13,476 nt of DNA from Candidatus Hodarchaeota archaeon (GCA_016839955.1 JAEOTI010000261.1:1-13476), one strand, 5' to 3'; positions 1 to 8,315 are shown, counted from the stretch's first letter. Notes: generated by a model not told the origin, from the sequence alone. Numbers and translations: made by a program.

Positions 1-110
1 TGTTCTTCAGACGATTCAGTTTCCAATATTTCTGGAAATGCAAAAATAACAACTCCACCGCAGAGAATAGCAGCGATGAAAAAACCAGCGAAAAAAGACT
101 GAGTTGACAT
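1..110 (-). CDS. Small secreted/anchored protein, N-terminus only (cut by window edge)
   Basis: Only the first 36 codons are in the window; the gene continues past position 1. It begins at an ATG (108-110, reverse strand) preceded by GAGG about 10 nt upstream. The translation starts MSTQSFFAGFFIAAILCGG and continues through a hydrophobic stretch into an acidic segment (PEILETESSEE), which looks like a signal peptide or N-terminal membrane anchor followed by an extracellular linker. It matches the N-terminus of the next gene on the same strand at 32 of 36 residues (differences at positions 3, 4, 22 and 35), so the two are tandem paralogues. Function unknown. The start and the export signal are well supported; nothing can be said about the missing body. 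Confidence 0.75.
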   Translation of the reverse strand, partial: MSTQSFFAGFFIAAILCGGVVIFAFPEILETESSEE

Positions 111-304
111 TATTAAATAACCTCATTAAATCATATTAATCCAAAATTAAATTATGACTTTTTGAGAATTAATATCAAACCACTTTCGTATTAATTCAAG
201 TTTATTAACATTAACACCTTCAAAGAATTTAGAAATCTCTCAAACTTGAGTTCATTAATTCGCTGAAATATAGTTTAGGTGTGTTTTTTTTAATAAAGAG
301 GTTG

Positions 305-324
305 TTGGTTCTATTAAGAACCAA
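305..324 (-). terminator. Hairpin just downstream of the small secreted protein gene
   Basis: Perfect inverted repeat: TTGGTTCT (305-312), loop ATTA, AGAACCAA (317-324). It lies 10-30 nt past the TAA stop at 335-337, so it may end or stabilise the 3' end of that transcript. The reverse strand has no long T-run after the stem (the T-run at 283-291 is on the plus strand), so a classical terminator is uncertain. Confidence 0.45.
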
Positions 325-334
325 ACCTAACAGA

Positions 335-904
335 TTATGCTTGAACTTCCCAAACTGAAAGCGTTCTTGTAAGATTGAAACCCGCGGGATAATTAAAATA
401 GAGAGTGTTATCTCCAGTCGCATCCTGTTCTGAAACCCATGAAACCTCAATTGAATAATTACTTGCAGGTAAGACATCTGTTTCGAAGTTCAGAAAGAAA
501 GTACCATGTATCTCAAAAAAGCCTGTCACCCAGGTGCTATAATAACCAATTCGGCCTATATGATTACCAATACCATTTACTCCAAGAGAAATATTAAATC
601 TAGTCCCTCCAATAAATGTAATACCCATTTGAAGTGCATATGGTGTCGAAAAACTCAATACAAGAAAGGAATTCCCCGCTGTTGTTATAATTGCGTCCAT
701 ATCTGGAACATCAATCCAATCCGTAGTATTTACATCTCCAATATAAGCCGGAGAGCTTGAGGTGATAATTTCCCTCTGAAGGATGTTACTCTTATCCTCA
801 TCAGACGATTCTGTTTCTAAAATCTCTGGAAATGCAAAAACTACAACTCCACCGCAGAGAATTGCTGCGATGAAAAAACCAGCAAAAAATGACTTGAATG
901 ACAT
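335..904 (-). CDS. Small secreted/anchored beta-rich protein, paralogue of the gene at 1-110
   Basis: 189 residues. Residues 5-25 form a hydrophobic signal peptide or anchor, residues 26-50 an acidic linker, and residues 55-189 a domain of alternating hydrophobic residues with many Gly, Asn and Thr that should be a beta sandwich. The end, with NNTLYFN-like and TRTLSVWEV strands, recalls the last strands of compact trimeric jelly-roll (C1q/TNF-like) or lectin-like domains; that resemblance is by eye and weak. N-glycosylation sequons occur at about residues 59, 104, 149 and 177, fitting an exported archaeal protein. The ATG start is supported by GAGGAG placed 7-8 nt upstream. The TPR gene ends 98 nt upstream on the same strand, so co-transcription is possible, but T-runs lie between them. 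Function unknown. Confidence 0.8.
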   Translation of the reverse strand: MSFKSFFAGFFIAAILCGGVVVFAFPEILETESSDEDKSNILQREIITSSSPAYIGDVNTTDWIDVPDMDAIITTAGNSFLVLSFSTPYALQMGITFIGGTRFNISLGVNGIGNHIGRIGYYSTWVTGFFEIHGTFFLNFETDVLPASNYSIEVSWVSEQDATGDNTLYFNYPAGFNLTRTLSVWEVQA

Positions 905-1002
905 TATAATTCTCCTCTATAAAATATCTAATTTTTTGATGGAACTACGTAAAAAAGTATCTCAATATTAACCTAAAAACTGGTGAATTAGTGGAGTAAA
1001 TT

Positions 1003-2499
1003 CTATTTTGCCCAGGTTTGGATTTCTTTCACGTATTTCAGAACTCTTTTTAGCTCAAGTTCCTCAGTGTCGGATTTTTTAGGTTTTTGTTGAGATTTAT
1101 ATAATAAAATTTGCTTATCTACCTTTTTGAGTTCAGATTGGGCTCGGTCTGCAATCATTTGATACCCTAATTCTGAAGCTTCTTTTGTTACACTTTGGAA
1201 CAATTTTTTTGCTTCTTCTAGGTCAAGAGTTAAACGAGCTAGTAATCCCTCAATTAATTTTACTTCCAGACAAGTTCCCATTAGATTCTCACTTTTACAA
1301 TGATGACCGAAGTCATCCAGCATGTCCATTATAATGGAAAGATCCTCTTCTTGTTGTTTTAAAAAATATAATTCCAAATGAACCTGGATTAAAAAAAATG
1401 TGGCATCAGTTACAAGTTCAAAGTGTGGAATCTTCTCCGCTTGGTCCTTCCCTTCTCTACCTACTTCCACAGCTGAAGCAAAATTACGTTGAGCATATTT
1501 TATCATTCCAACCGCTAGATTATGTTGAGCAGTCACAACAGGGTCTTTTACACTCTCTGATAGGTGAGATAACTCATTTACATAAGATAAAGCATCATCT
1601 AGGTTTTTTTGTTTTGTTAATACCTTAATTAAACGATAAAGCGTTTCAGCAATATCTGATAGATTTCCAATTTCCCTTTTTAGAACGAGACATCTCTTAA
1701 AATAGTTAATAGCATCCGTCTCATTAGCTTTTGTAAAAGAAACTTCTCCCAAGTTACCTAGTGGAATAGCAATGTCTTGAGGATTCCCTATTTCTTCAAA
1801 ATGTTTTAAACTTTCAATCAATGCTGATTCTGCTAACTTTAAATTGCCTTTTTGCCAATAGACGGTTCCAAGGTTATTTAAAGCTCGAGCCAGTTCTAAT
1901 TTGTTCCCTAATTGTCGTAAATAATCTGAACTTTCTTTAAAACAAACTTTCGCCTTTGAAATCTTCCCTCGACGACGATAGACAATACCTAAGTGATTTA
2001 AAACTGTGGCAATAATGTGGTAATCCTCAAGATCTTGTACAGTCCCAAGACTTTTCTCATAATATTCCTCAGCTAGATCTAGATTACCTTCTTTCCAATA
2101 TACTAAACCTAAGTTATTTAATGCAATAGCAATGTCTGAAGGGTTTCCAAGCTGCTCACGAATCAAGAGAGTTTGTTGATAATAGTCCACTGCAATTTTC
2201 AAATCTCCTTGCATCCAAAAAATGGATCCTAAATTGTTCAGAGCCATTGCTTTTCCAGGAGAATAACTCGGTCCCTGGTCTGCCAATTCGAGAGCTTGTT
2301 CTGCAATATCTGTTGCTTCTTGAAGTTTACCAGTACGCCACAAGCACTGACTTAATTCATTTAAACATTCAATTTTTTCATTCTGTTCATACTTTTCTAG
2401 GTTGGATCTTAGATTATTCAATATTGGAATCGCTTCAGAGAACTTAGATGCCTGACAAAGACTTTTTGCTTTCTCGATTTGATCACGGAATGTCTGCAT
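1003..2499 (-). CDS. Tetratricopeptide-repeat protein (TPR copy 1)
   Basis: 498 residues with no signal peptide or membrane segment, so cytosolic. The core is a regular array of kinesin-light-chain/LGN-type TPRs with an exact 40-residue period: the LNNLG-type motif recurs at about residues 88, 128, 168 (NHLG), 208, 248 (GNLG) and 288, each followed by a Y/FWxxGxLxxA helix. Two less regular repeats precede it (residues 5-75). Residues 310-498 are helical and TPR-like without the consensus. Such arrays are protein-binding scaffolds; the partner is unknown. The ATG start has AAGGA about 9 nt upstream. It is clearly paralogous to the plus-strand gene at 6700-8184, with the same repeat phase and a similar C-terminal region. 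The two copies flank the surface-protein and MscS genes on opposite strands, which suggests an inverted duplication or shared recruitment. Identity as a TPR protein is secure; the role is not. Confidence 0.93.
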   Translation of the reverse strand: MQTFRDQIEKAKSLCQASKFSEAIPILNNLRSNLEKYEQNEKIECLNELSQCLWRTGKLQEATDIAEQALELADQGPSYSPGKAMALNNLGSIFWMQGDLKIAVDYYQQTLLIREQLGNPSDIAIALNNLGLVYWKEGNLDLAEEYYEKSLGTVQDLEDYHIIATVLNHLGIVYRRRGKISKAKVCFKESSDYLRQLGNKLELARALNNLGTVYWQKGNLKLAESALIESLKHFEEIGNPQDIAIPLGNLGEVSFTKANETDAINYFKRCLVLKREIGNLSDIAETLYRLIKVLTKQKNLDDALSYVNELSHLSESVKDPVVTAQHNLAVGMIKYAQRNFASAVEVGREGKDQAEKIPHFELVTDATFFLIQVHLELYFLKQQEEDLSIIMDMLDDFGHHCKSENLMGTCLEVKLIEGLLARLTLDLEEAKKLFQSVTKEASELGYQMIADRAQSELKKVDKQILLYKSQQKPKKSDTEELELKRVLKYVKEIQTWAK

Positions 2500-2590
2500 C
2501 TTATTTTTCCTTCAACTATAATCTAAAAGATCTTAGGTTCTAGTTCTAAAAATCTTATTTTTTTGACAAAAGAAAATCAAATTGATTTCG

Positions 2591-2620
2591 TCAAAGTATA
2601 ATTCAACCAGTATACTTTGA
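2591..2620. promoter_or_regulatory. Perfect 10-bp inverted repeat upstream of TPR copy 1
   Basis: Arms TCAAAGTATA (2591-2600) and TATACTTTGA (2611-2620) are separated by 10 nt. The site lies 92-121 nt upstream of the TPR copy 1 start (reverse strand), just beyond the T-rich end of the surface-protein transcript. A dimeric regulator could bind arms spaced like this. It could equally be an RNA hairpin if the surface-protein transcript reads through. Function inferred only. Confidence 0.45.
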
Positions 2621-2640
2621 TGCAACAAGATATTCTTCAA

Positions 2641-2690
2641 ACAAAAAGGAGCAAACAAGAAAAAAAGGAAAAAAAGAGAAAAAGAATAGG
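2641..2690 (-). terminator. T-rich terminator after the surface-protein gene
   Basis: On the reverse strand, directly after the stop at 2698, there are several consecutive T-runs broken by single C or G bases (TTCTTTTTCTC, TTTTTTTCC and similar). Archaeal RNA polymerase commonly terminates at such U-rich stretches without a hairpin. The position, only 8-57 nt past the stop codon, fits. Confidence 0.6.
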
Positions 2691-2697
2691 TTTTAAC

Positions 2698-5337
2698 CTA
2701 TTCACGTCGGCGTCGCAATGTTAATGCCAATGCTGCCAAAATGGGAACAACAACAAATGATTCAAACCCTGGAACCGCTCCTCCGTCTTCAGAGGTAGGC
2801 TCCTCCGTATCTGGGGGTGTAGTGTCTTCCCCTGTAAGGGTAACTTCAATGAAAATGGTTTCACCATCCATTTCCCAGGTTCCTTCATAGTGAGTCATAA
2901 CACCGTTTGTTTTATTCCATGTAATTTCCCCAATAGAGCTGACGACGGTGAAATCACTTGCACCATTTGTGACAGTGTAGCCTGCTTCTTCGTAGAGGTC
3001 TTCAAGTAAATTCCAATAGGCTGAATCACCAATAGGAATGACAAAGACCATGAAAGGTGGACCTTCAGCATGAGGACGGTCTTCAGGCCAAACTTCAGGG
3101 AATTCAAAGCCGGGCTCCATTAGCTCCCAAAACATATCGTTTTCAACAACACCATCAGCCAATCCACTAGTGTTGAACCATGGACCAGAATTATCTGAGG
3201 TCATATCCAGAGAACCCATTACGGTAATCCAGAAGATCATCTCATCTCCAGTACTGATCGTAGCAGTACTACTATCTCCACCCCATGGTAGTGAGTCGGG
3301 ACTTCCATCAACTGTTATACTATTGATTTCATATGTCATGGTATGCCCTAAACTGACACCCCAGTTCCAGTTGAGACTAGTCATTTCGAAGCCTATACCA
3401 CGAACCATTTCCCAACCAATATCTGCTCCATCAGTGAAGTTGGCTTCTGCGTAGTAGTACTCCATGATTCCGTCAGTTTTACTCCACATCACATTGAGAT
3501 AGATGTTTTCAACTTCATCATCACCAATGATGGGGCCTTCCATCTCAATTCCAAAGGTGGTGGCATTATTGGTAACAGTATACCCTACTGTATTGAATAA
3601 ATCGTCAACAATTGTCCACCATGTCGCATCACCTGTTGGAAACGCGAAGTAAAATGCTGGAGGGCCGTCAGCATGTTTGGAGAACTCTAATCCAGGGGGT
3701 AGAATCATGTATTTGAAGTCTGTTTGGTAATTTCGACTAGTTTGAAGCCAGCATCTCCAACCTTCTGGTCCTTCACCTTCTTCTAGGACAGATGGGCCAT
3801 TATTATAATCATCTAATGGTCCAAAATCCCCGAAATTGACCGCAAAAATGTCCTCGTCATAGAATCTGAAAGCTTTACCTTCTTCACTGGAACCAAAGTC
3901 AATGTAATCGTTTGTTCCATTCCATGCTTCTGTGATGAGATAGCGTTGGTGGTAACCTTCGTTGACACCCCAACCATAATTCATTGTTGAATTGTCGATA
4001 TAATAGAGGAAGCTTAGCTCAAAGTATAAGGGATCATGAGAGTCGGCAGTTTCATTGTAGAAGAAACCATCAAACCAAAATTCCATAAGAAGCCCTGTTG
4101 CTCTCTCCCATGTTGCTGATTCGTTGTGATAACCACCAGTTTCAGGATCAACATGCTCAAGATGCAATCCGAAGTGAGTACCATTGTCGGTTACAGTCGC
4201 ACCCATCGCTTCCATCATATCAGTTAAGTTCCCAAATAACAAGTCATTACCTGTTAGGAAGAGAGGCATCAAGAACATTGGTTTATCGTCACCCTCATCC
4301 TCCTCTTCGAGGACTGTTGGGGGTGGTTCTTCTTCCTGCTTATCGCCATCGCCAAACAGATACATTTCAATCCTATCAGAGAAGGTTTTGGTCATTAGCG
4401 AGCCATTCCAAGAGGGGTCTCCTCCTTCTCCCATCGGATCCCAGAGTTCATCGAAGCTGAAAAACATTATATCCCCTTCATAGAGATAACGCTCTTCATA
4501 GTCTTCCTCTAGTATGCCTGGTGGCGTTTCGTTCTCTTCATGGCCATTACCAAATGGCATATAGTCTGATCCATCTAAGTCAAGGACATCAACGCTCCAA
4601 GCAGCGCTATCACCTTCATCAACACCCCAGCCCATATTCCATTGGCTATGGTCTCGAATGTACATGAAGTCAATTTCGATTTCAATTGGATAAGCGTTGC
4701 CACCTTCAGAATTAGGACCCCAGGTTGTATTAAGCCAGTAGTATGCCATTATACCTGTAGCTTTTTCAAAAATTATATTAACATCAGTAATGTTGAGGGT
4801 TGCATTGACGCCATATAACTCAAAGTGTGTAGCGTTATCGGTAGCTGTCATACCTGCAACAGCATTCCATTGAGTTTCTATTTCAGTCCAATTGGCCCCT
4901 GCATTGGGATCTGCAGGATCTGGGACTGTACTCACAGGCATTAAGAAAATAGGTCCATCTACATCCTCTGGCCATTCTGGTGCAGTTACATTGTAGCGAT
5001 AGTCCATACCGCCATCCATGTGGGAGACGCTCATACCTAGGGTTACTTCAGTATCGTTCTCTCCCATAGATGGAAGATATCTGACCTGGAATTCCATAAG
5101 ATCATTTTCAACCCATTCCCCTCTAGGACCGTCACCTTCACCATCACCAACTTCGAAACTATCGTTTGTTCCGTCGTAAAGGAGGTGAGTTATTCGATAA
5201 ACTAGTTCAGTGTCTTCTTCTACTTGCCAAGTAACAACAACATCCTGTGCTGTACCAGGGGTTAAAAATGCCCCTGCTGCTAGTAAAAGAATGCTAAAAA
5301 TACTTAATGCAGCAAAATTTCTTTTATTGAGACGCAC
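2698..5337 (-). CDS. Large PGF-CTERM-like surface protein with four internal repeats
   Basis: 879 residues. Residues 1-30 are a signal peptide (basic start, hydrophobic core, TPGTAQ end). The tail is an archaeosortase-type sorting signal: VPGF at 855-858, a hydrophobic segment at 859-874, then RRRR at 875-878. In known PGF-CTERM proteins the tail is processed and replaced by a lipid anchor. Between them lie four diverged repeats of roughly 180-220 residues (about 32-232, 233-453, 454-657, 658-838). Each carries, in order, a WGV-type opening with a Y/W-rich strand, a P-rich FLMP/FAFPTGDA/FVIPIGDS segment, a GxTVTxNxTxF motif and a W(x)KTxGIMxYY strand. About 20 N-glycosylation sequons and a strongly acidic composition fit an exposed surface glycoprotein. 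The start is GTG with GGAGGT 6 nt upstream, an unusually strong ribosome site. No archaeosortase gene is in the window. Ligand or structural role unknown. Confidence 0.9.
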   Translation of the reverse strand: MRLNKRNFAALSIFSILLLAAGAFLTPGTAQDVVVTWQVEEDTELVYRITHLLYDGTNDSFEVGDGEGDGPRGEWVENDLMEFQVRYLPSMGENDTEVTLGMSVSHMDGGMDYRYNVTAPEWPEDVDGPIFLMPVSTVPDPADPNAGANWTEIETQWNAVAGMTATDNATHFELYGVNATLNITDVNIIFEKATGIMAYYWLNTTWGPNSEGGNAYPIEIEIDFMYIRDHSQWNMGWGVDEGDSAAWSVDVLDLDGSDYMPFGNGHEENETPPGILEEDYEERYLYEGDIMFFSFDELWDPMGEGGDPSWNGSLMTKTFSDRIEMYLFGDGDKQEEEPPPTVLEEEDEGDDKPMFLMPLFLTGNDLLFGNLTDMMEAMGATVTDNGTHFGLHLEHVDPETGGYHNESATWERATGLLMEFWFDGFFYNETADSHDPLYFELSFLYYIDNSTMNYGWGVNEGYHQRYLITEAWNGTNDYIDFGSSEEGKAFRFYDEDIFAVNFGDFGPLDDYNNGPSVLEEGEGPEGWRCWLQTSRNYQTDFKYMILPPGLEFSKHADGPPAFYFAFPTGDATWWTIVDDLFNTVGYTVTNNATTFGIEMEGPIIGDDEVENIYLNVMWSKTDGIMEYYYAEANFTDGADIGWEMVRGIGFEMTSLNWNWGVSLGHTMTYEINSITVDGSPDSLPWGGDSSTATISTGDEMIFWITVMGSLDMTSDNSGPWFNTSGLADGVVENDMFWELMEPGFEFPEVWPEDRPHAEGPPFMVFVIPIGDSAYWNLLEDLYEEAGYTVTNGASDFTVVSSIGEITWNKTNGVMTHYEGTWEMDGETIFIEVTLTGEDTTPPDTEEPTSEDGGAVPGFESFVVVPILAALALTLRRRRE

Positions 5338-5400
5338 TACAGTACCTCCGGTAATCTGAATGAATGCGTAAGAAGATACAATGCAACAGGGTATTTGAAG

Positions 5401-5432
5401 TATTTTAAATTAACAATAATTCTGTTAATTTA
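5401..5432 (-). promoter_or_regulatory. TATA-like box and overlapping perfect inverted repeat of the surface-protein gene
   Basis: The reverse strand reads ATTTAAAATA at 5410-5401, a good archaeal TATA candidate about 65-70 nt upstream of the GTG start, implying a leader of about 40 nt that contains the strong GGAGGT. A perfect 10-bp inverted repeat, TAAATTAACA (5406-5415) and TGTTAATTTA (5423-5432) with a 7-nt spacer, overlaps the TATA-like box. A protein bound there would block TBP, so this looks like a repressor operator. The sequence is direct; the function is inference. Confidence 0.5.
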
Positions 5433-5663
5433 TCTAAAAGCTGATTGTAATGGAAGGACACAGTATCAATATAATAGTTTTAGACTTAGAATCACCGAGA
5501 AATTCGGTTATCCATCATTCCTCTTTCTTCTTATTCTGTTTCAATAACCAAGAAATTACGAATTGATATTTCCCTACTTCTACAAATCCTGAATGTGACC
5601 ACCTAAATTATTAAAGGAAAAATAATTGGTTCTACAGGTAAATTCTCTAATGGTGATTTATCT
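5433..5663. other. Remainder of the divergent intergenic region between surface protein and MscS genes
   Basis: I see no gene here. AT-rich sequence includes a possible TATA element for the MscS gene at about 5603-5612 (TAAATTATTA, preceded by CCACC), which would place transcription start near 5632 and give a leader of about 30 nt. The MscS ribosome site is GGTGA, about 7 nt before the ATG at 5664. No further strong repeat was found. Confidence 0.4.
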
Positions 5664-6653
5664 ATGAAATTAAATAGACTTTTCATACTCTATCTGTTAT
5701 TAGCTCTCGCTATGTTGATGCCTATTATCCGTGTCTCTGCCTTTGACCCTGATGAAGAGTGGAATCAGCTTCTTGATGATTATCCTTGGATTGATGTCGC
5801 TATCAAATTCATGCTTGTAATATTACTCTATATCTCGCTTCGTTTCATCTGGCGCCATTCCACTAAGGCGTTTAAGGAGGAGATTCCTCCCAGTAGTTTT
5901 TCCACCCTAAGAACAACAGGGAATGTCATCATCTTTCTAATCACCCTCATAGCACTGGCTAGTCTTTTTCAGAGCTCAGAATTAGCCACAGCTCTTATAG
6001 GTGTTTCAGCTCTCATAGGAACTGCTATAGGCTTCGCATCAACCCATACAATAGGAAATCTGATGTCAGGTCTTTATCTCATTATAACCAAACCTTTTCG
6101 GGTTGGGGATTATATCATTCTTCCCCAAGAAAACACGGAAGGGATAGTCCAGGAACTGGGGATTAATTACACAGAAATTCTTACCATACAAGGGAACAAC
6201 GTTATAATTGCCAATCGAAGAATCATGTCGACTCGAATAGTTAACACAAGGATTGAGGAAGAGGACATCTTAGCTGGTTTTGAAGTTTCAAAAGATGATC
6301 AGGAGACAATATCTTCCGACGCAACAAAAGAAGGAGTAAGTAGGGCTGTCAGCGGAGTTTTCCAGTCTTTCCGGGCAAAAATACGACATCGAGACGAGTA
6401 CCTTTACCCATTCGTCTTTAGTATCGGTCCTGGACCGGATCATTTAGTTCTCAAGACAGTGTTAGATGAAGTCTGTGATCAATATGATGCTCAGACCTCA
6501 GAACCGATGAGTTGGTTTCTCCTTGACCGTAACCGTTTAGAAGTGAAGTACCAAATGAATGTAGTTGTTGAAGACCCTTATAATTTTCTTTCATTGATTC
6601 CAGCAATACGTCTGGCAATTGAGGATAATTTCCAAGGAAAATTAGCTGAGTGA
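5664..6653 (+). CDS. MscS-family mechanosensitive ion channel
   Basis: 329 residues. Channels of this family open when the membrane is stretched and release solutes during osmotic downshock. Residues 4-26 form a signal-peptide-like hydrophobic segment ending VSA, which may be cleaved or be a first helix. Helices follow at about 43-64 and 86-105, then the pore-lining helix at about 106-141 with the Gly/Ala-rich pattern of MscS TM3 (ALIGVSALIGTAIGFAS). The family hallmark follows: NLMSGLYLIITKPFRVGDYI (132-151), EGIVQELGINYTEI (159-172) and the beta-domain segment with NVIIANRRI (179-187). The C-terminal 130 residues fit the alpha/beta vestibule. Length is close to the usual roughly 290-residue MscS. 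The TPR copy 2 gene starts 46 nt downstream on the same strand, so an operon is likely. Confidence 0.92.
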   Translation: MKLNRLFILYLLLALAMLMPIIRVSAFDPDEEWNQLLDDYPWIDVAIKFMLVILLYISLRFIWRHSTKAFKEEIPPSSFSTLRTTGNVIIFLITLIALASLFQSSELATALIGVSALIGTAIGFASTHTIGNLMSGLYLIITKPFRVGDYIILPQENTEGIVQELGINYTEILTIQGNNVIIANRRIMSTRIVNTRIEEEDILAGFEVSKDDQETISSDATKEGVSRAVSGVFQSFRAKIRHRDEYLYPFVFSIGPGPDHLVLKTVLDEVCDQYDAQTSEPMSWFLLDRNRLEVKYQMNVVVEDPYNFLSLIPAIRLAIEDNFQGKLAE

Positions 6654-6699
6654 AGAGACGAGAGACACAGCATAAAAAATATTTGGACTATGAATACCG

Positions 6700-8184
6700 T
6701 TGTCAACCCCCGTTGAAGATGCAAAGGAATTACGTGAACAAGGGAAACTCAATGAAGCAATTGACCTACTTGATCAATTTCTTCAAAATGCATCCCTTGA
6801 AAACCAGCATGAACAAATTGATGCTCTGAATGAGCAAATTCAATGTCTACAACGACTGAGTAGGTTTGAAAAAGCTGATTCTCTTGCTAAAGAAGCTCTT
6901 CGGTTAGCTGAGGGGTTTCCTCATTATCTTAAGGGTCAAGGTGATGCTTTAAATAATTTAGGAATTATAAATTGGAAAACTGGAAAATTTAAGGAAGCAC
7001 AGACTTTTTTTCATAGAAGCCTTACTCTACGTGAGCAAATTGGTGATAAACAAAATATTGGTGCTTCTTTGAACAATCTGGGGCTTATTCACTGGCAACA
7101 AGGAAATTTGGATCAAGCAGAAGAATTTCATCTTCGAAGTTACGAAATAGAACAAAAGATCGGAGACTCACATAGTATTGCGGTATCTTTGAACAATTTA
7201 GGAAATATTTATTGGCAACGTGGGCACTTAGACCAAACTATAAAGTATTATCAACAGAGCTTAACCCTAAAAGAGAAGGGTGGAAATCCTGAGAGTATTG
7301 CAGTAACTTTGAGTAATCTGGGTGAGGTCTTTCTTCTACGTGGGGAACTAGAACAAGCTGAAGATTATTATAAACGGAGCCTTGTTCTCCGGGAACAAGT
7401 AGGGAATCTTCAAGATATTTCTGTTTCACTTAGGCATTTGGGGTGTATTTACCAGCAACAAGGAAAAATCAAACAAGCAAAAGAATTTCTTCAGAGAGCT
7501 CTTACTCTACAAGAAAAAGTAGGTAATCCACAGCTAATTTCTGAAACAATCCTTCACCTTGTGAAAATACTTCTAATGCTTGAGTCTGTTGAAGATGCAA
7601 AACGTCATGTGAGTATTTTATCTGAATTAGTTCTGGAATCTCAGTTAGCTGACGTGAACGTTAGATTTAACTTGGTAATAGGTTTATTAAGGCTTAAACA
7701 AGGGAATCTGAGAGAAGCTTTGACATTTTCTAAAAAAGCAAAAAAACAAGCGGAACAAATCCCCTTTTTTGAATTAGTCATGTTTAGTACCATTTTACAA
7801 ATAGAGATATTACTAAGGTTATTCCTCCTTATTGAAGACGATGAACTAATAGTGAATTGTGAAACACTATTACAAGGAATTGAAGACCTTAGTAAGCGGG
7901 AAAACCTTCACGGAACTTATATTGAATCTATTTTTATTCAAGGCTTGTTGAAACGAACAAAATTTAATTTAAATGGAGCAATTGAGTTGTTTCAGCGTGT
8001 AGAATTGTTGGCAGAGGAACGTGGGTTTCATTTGTTGGCCCAAAAAGCTCAACAGGAGTTATCGAGGGTACAAACACAAATCTCTAAACTAAATCTTCTA
8101 CAAAGAGAAACTGCTCAATCTTTTGAGCAAAATAAATTGGAAGAAGTGTTAGATTATATTCAAAAGGTTCAAAAATTTACCTAA
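6700..8184 (+). CDS. Tetratricopeptide-repeat protein (TPR copy 2)
   Basis: 494 residues, cytosolic, no signal peptide. TPRs recur with an exact 40-residue period: LNNLG-type motifs at about residues 84, 124, 164, 204 (SNLG), 244 (RHLG) and 284 (LHLV), after two irregular repeats at 5-75. The C-terminal 190 residues are helical and alignable by eye with TPR copy 1 (QAEQIPFFELV versus QAEKIPHFELV; similar ends). The start is taken as TTG at 6700 because an in-frame TGA lies at 6691-6693 and the N-terminus aligns with copy 1. The nearby ATG at 6690 is out of frame and ends after eight codons. No clear ribosome site precedes the TTG. A TATA-like ATAAAAAATA at 6672-6681 would put transcription start at about the initiation codon, so a leaderless message is possible in addition to read-through from the MscS gene. 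Likely a scaffold; partner unknown. Confidence 0.92.
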   Translation: MSTPVEDAKELREQGKLNEAIDLLDQFLQNASLENQHEQIDALNEQIQCLQRLSRFEKADSLAKEALRLAEGFPHYLKGQGDALNNLGIINWKTGKFKEAQTFFHRSLTLREQIGDKQNIGASLNNLGLIHWQQGNLDQAEEFHLRSYEIEQKIGDSHSIAVSLNNLGNIYWQRGHLDQTIKYYQQSLTLKEKGGNPESIAVTLSNLGEVFLLRGELEQAEDYYKRSLVLREQVGNLQDISVSLRHLGCIYQQQGKIKQAKEFLQRALTLQEKVGNPQLISETILHLVKILLMLESVEDAKRHVSILSELVLESQLADVNVRFNLVIGLLRLKQGNLREALTFSKKAKKQAEQIPFFELVMFSTILQIEILLRLFLLIEDDELIVNCETLLQGIEDLSKRENLHGTYIESIFIQGLLKRTKFNLNGAIELFQRVELLAEERGFHLLAQKAQQELSRVQTQISKLNLLQRETAQSFEQNKLEEVLDYIQKVQKFT

Positions 8185-8245
8185 TTTTTCTCAAAGAAAA
8201 GAAAGTTCGTACACGTCAGAAATTATTAATTTTCTATTTTGAGTT

Positions 8246-8315
8246 GTGAAGGCACCGTTCTTCCAATGGATCTTGACATATTATCAGAAATTTTGTGAAA
8301 GCAGTATCAAAATAG
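8246..8315 (+). repeat. Dispersed short repeat, copy A
   Basis: Gapless alignment by eye with copies at 12430, 13312 and 13397. The shared core is GTTCTTCC, about 6 nt, then ATyTTGACrT and, 15-20 nt later, TTTGnnGAAA. It lies in the convergent gap between TPR copy 2 and the acyltransferase, 61 nt past the TPR stop. This copy is open in the forward frame from GTG at 8246 and also in one reverse frame, so it may be a worn fragment of a coding element. Confidence 0.65.

Noticed and set aside
4098..4483. Overlapping plus-strand frames of about 100-120 codons inside the surface-protein gene
   Set aside because: They are antisense to a gene with clear signal peptide, repeats and sorting tail; their translations are low-complexity Ser/Pro/Leu typical of antisense frames.
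6690..6716. ATG at 6690 as the start of TPR copy 2
   Set aside because: It is in another frame and stops after eight codons; only a sequencing error would make it the start, and the TTG gives an N-terminus that aligns with copy 1.
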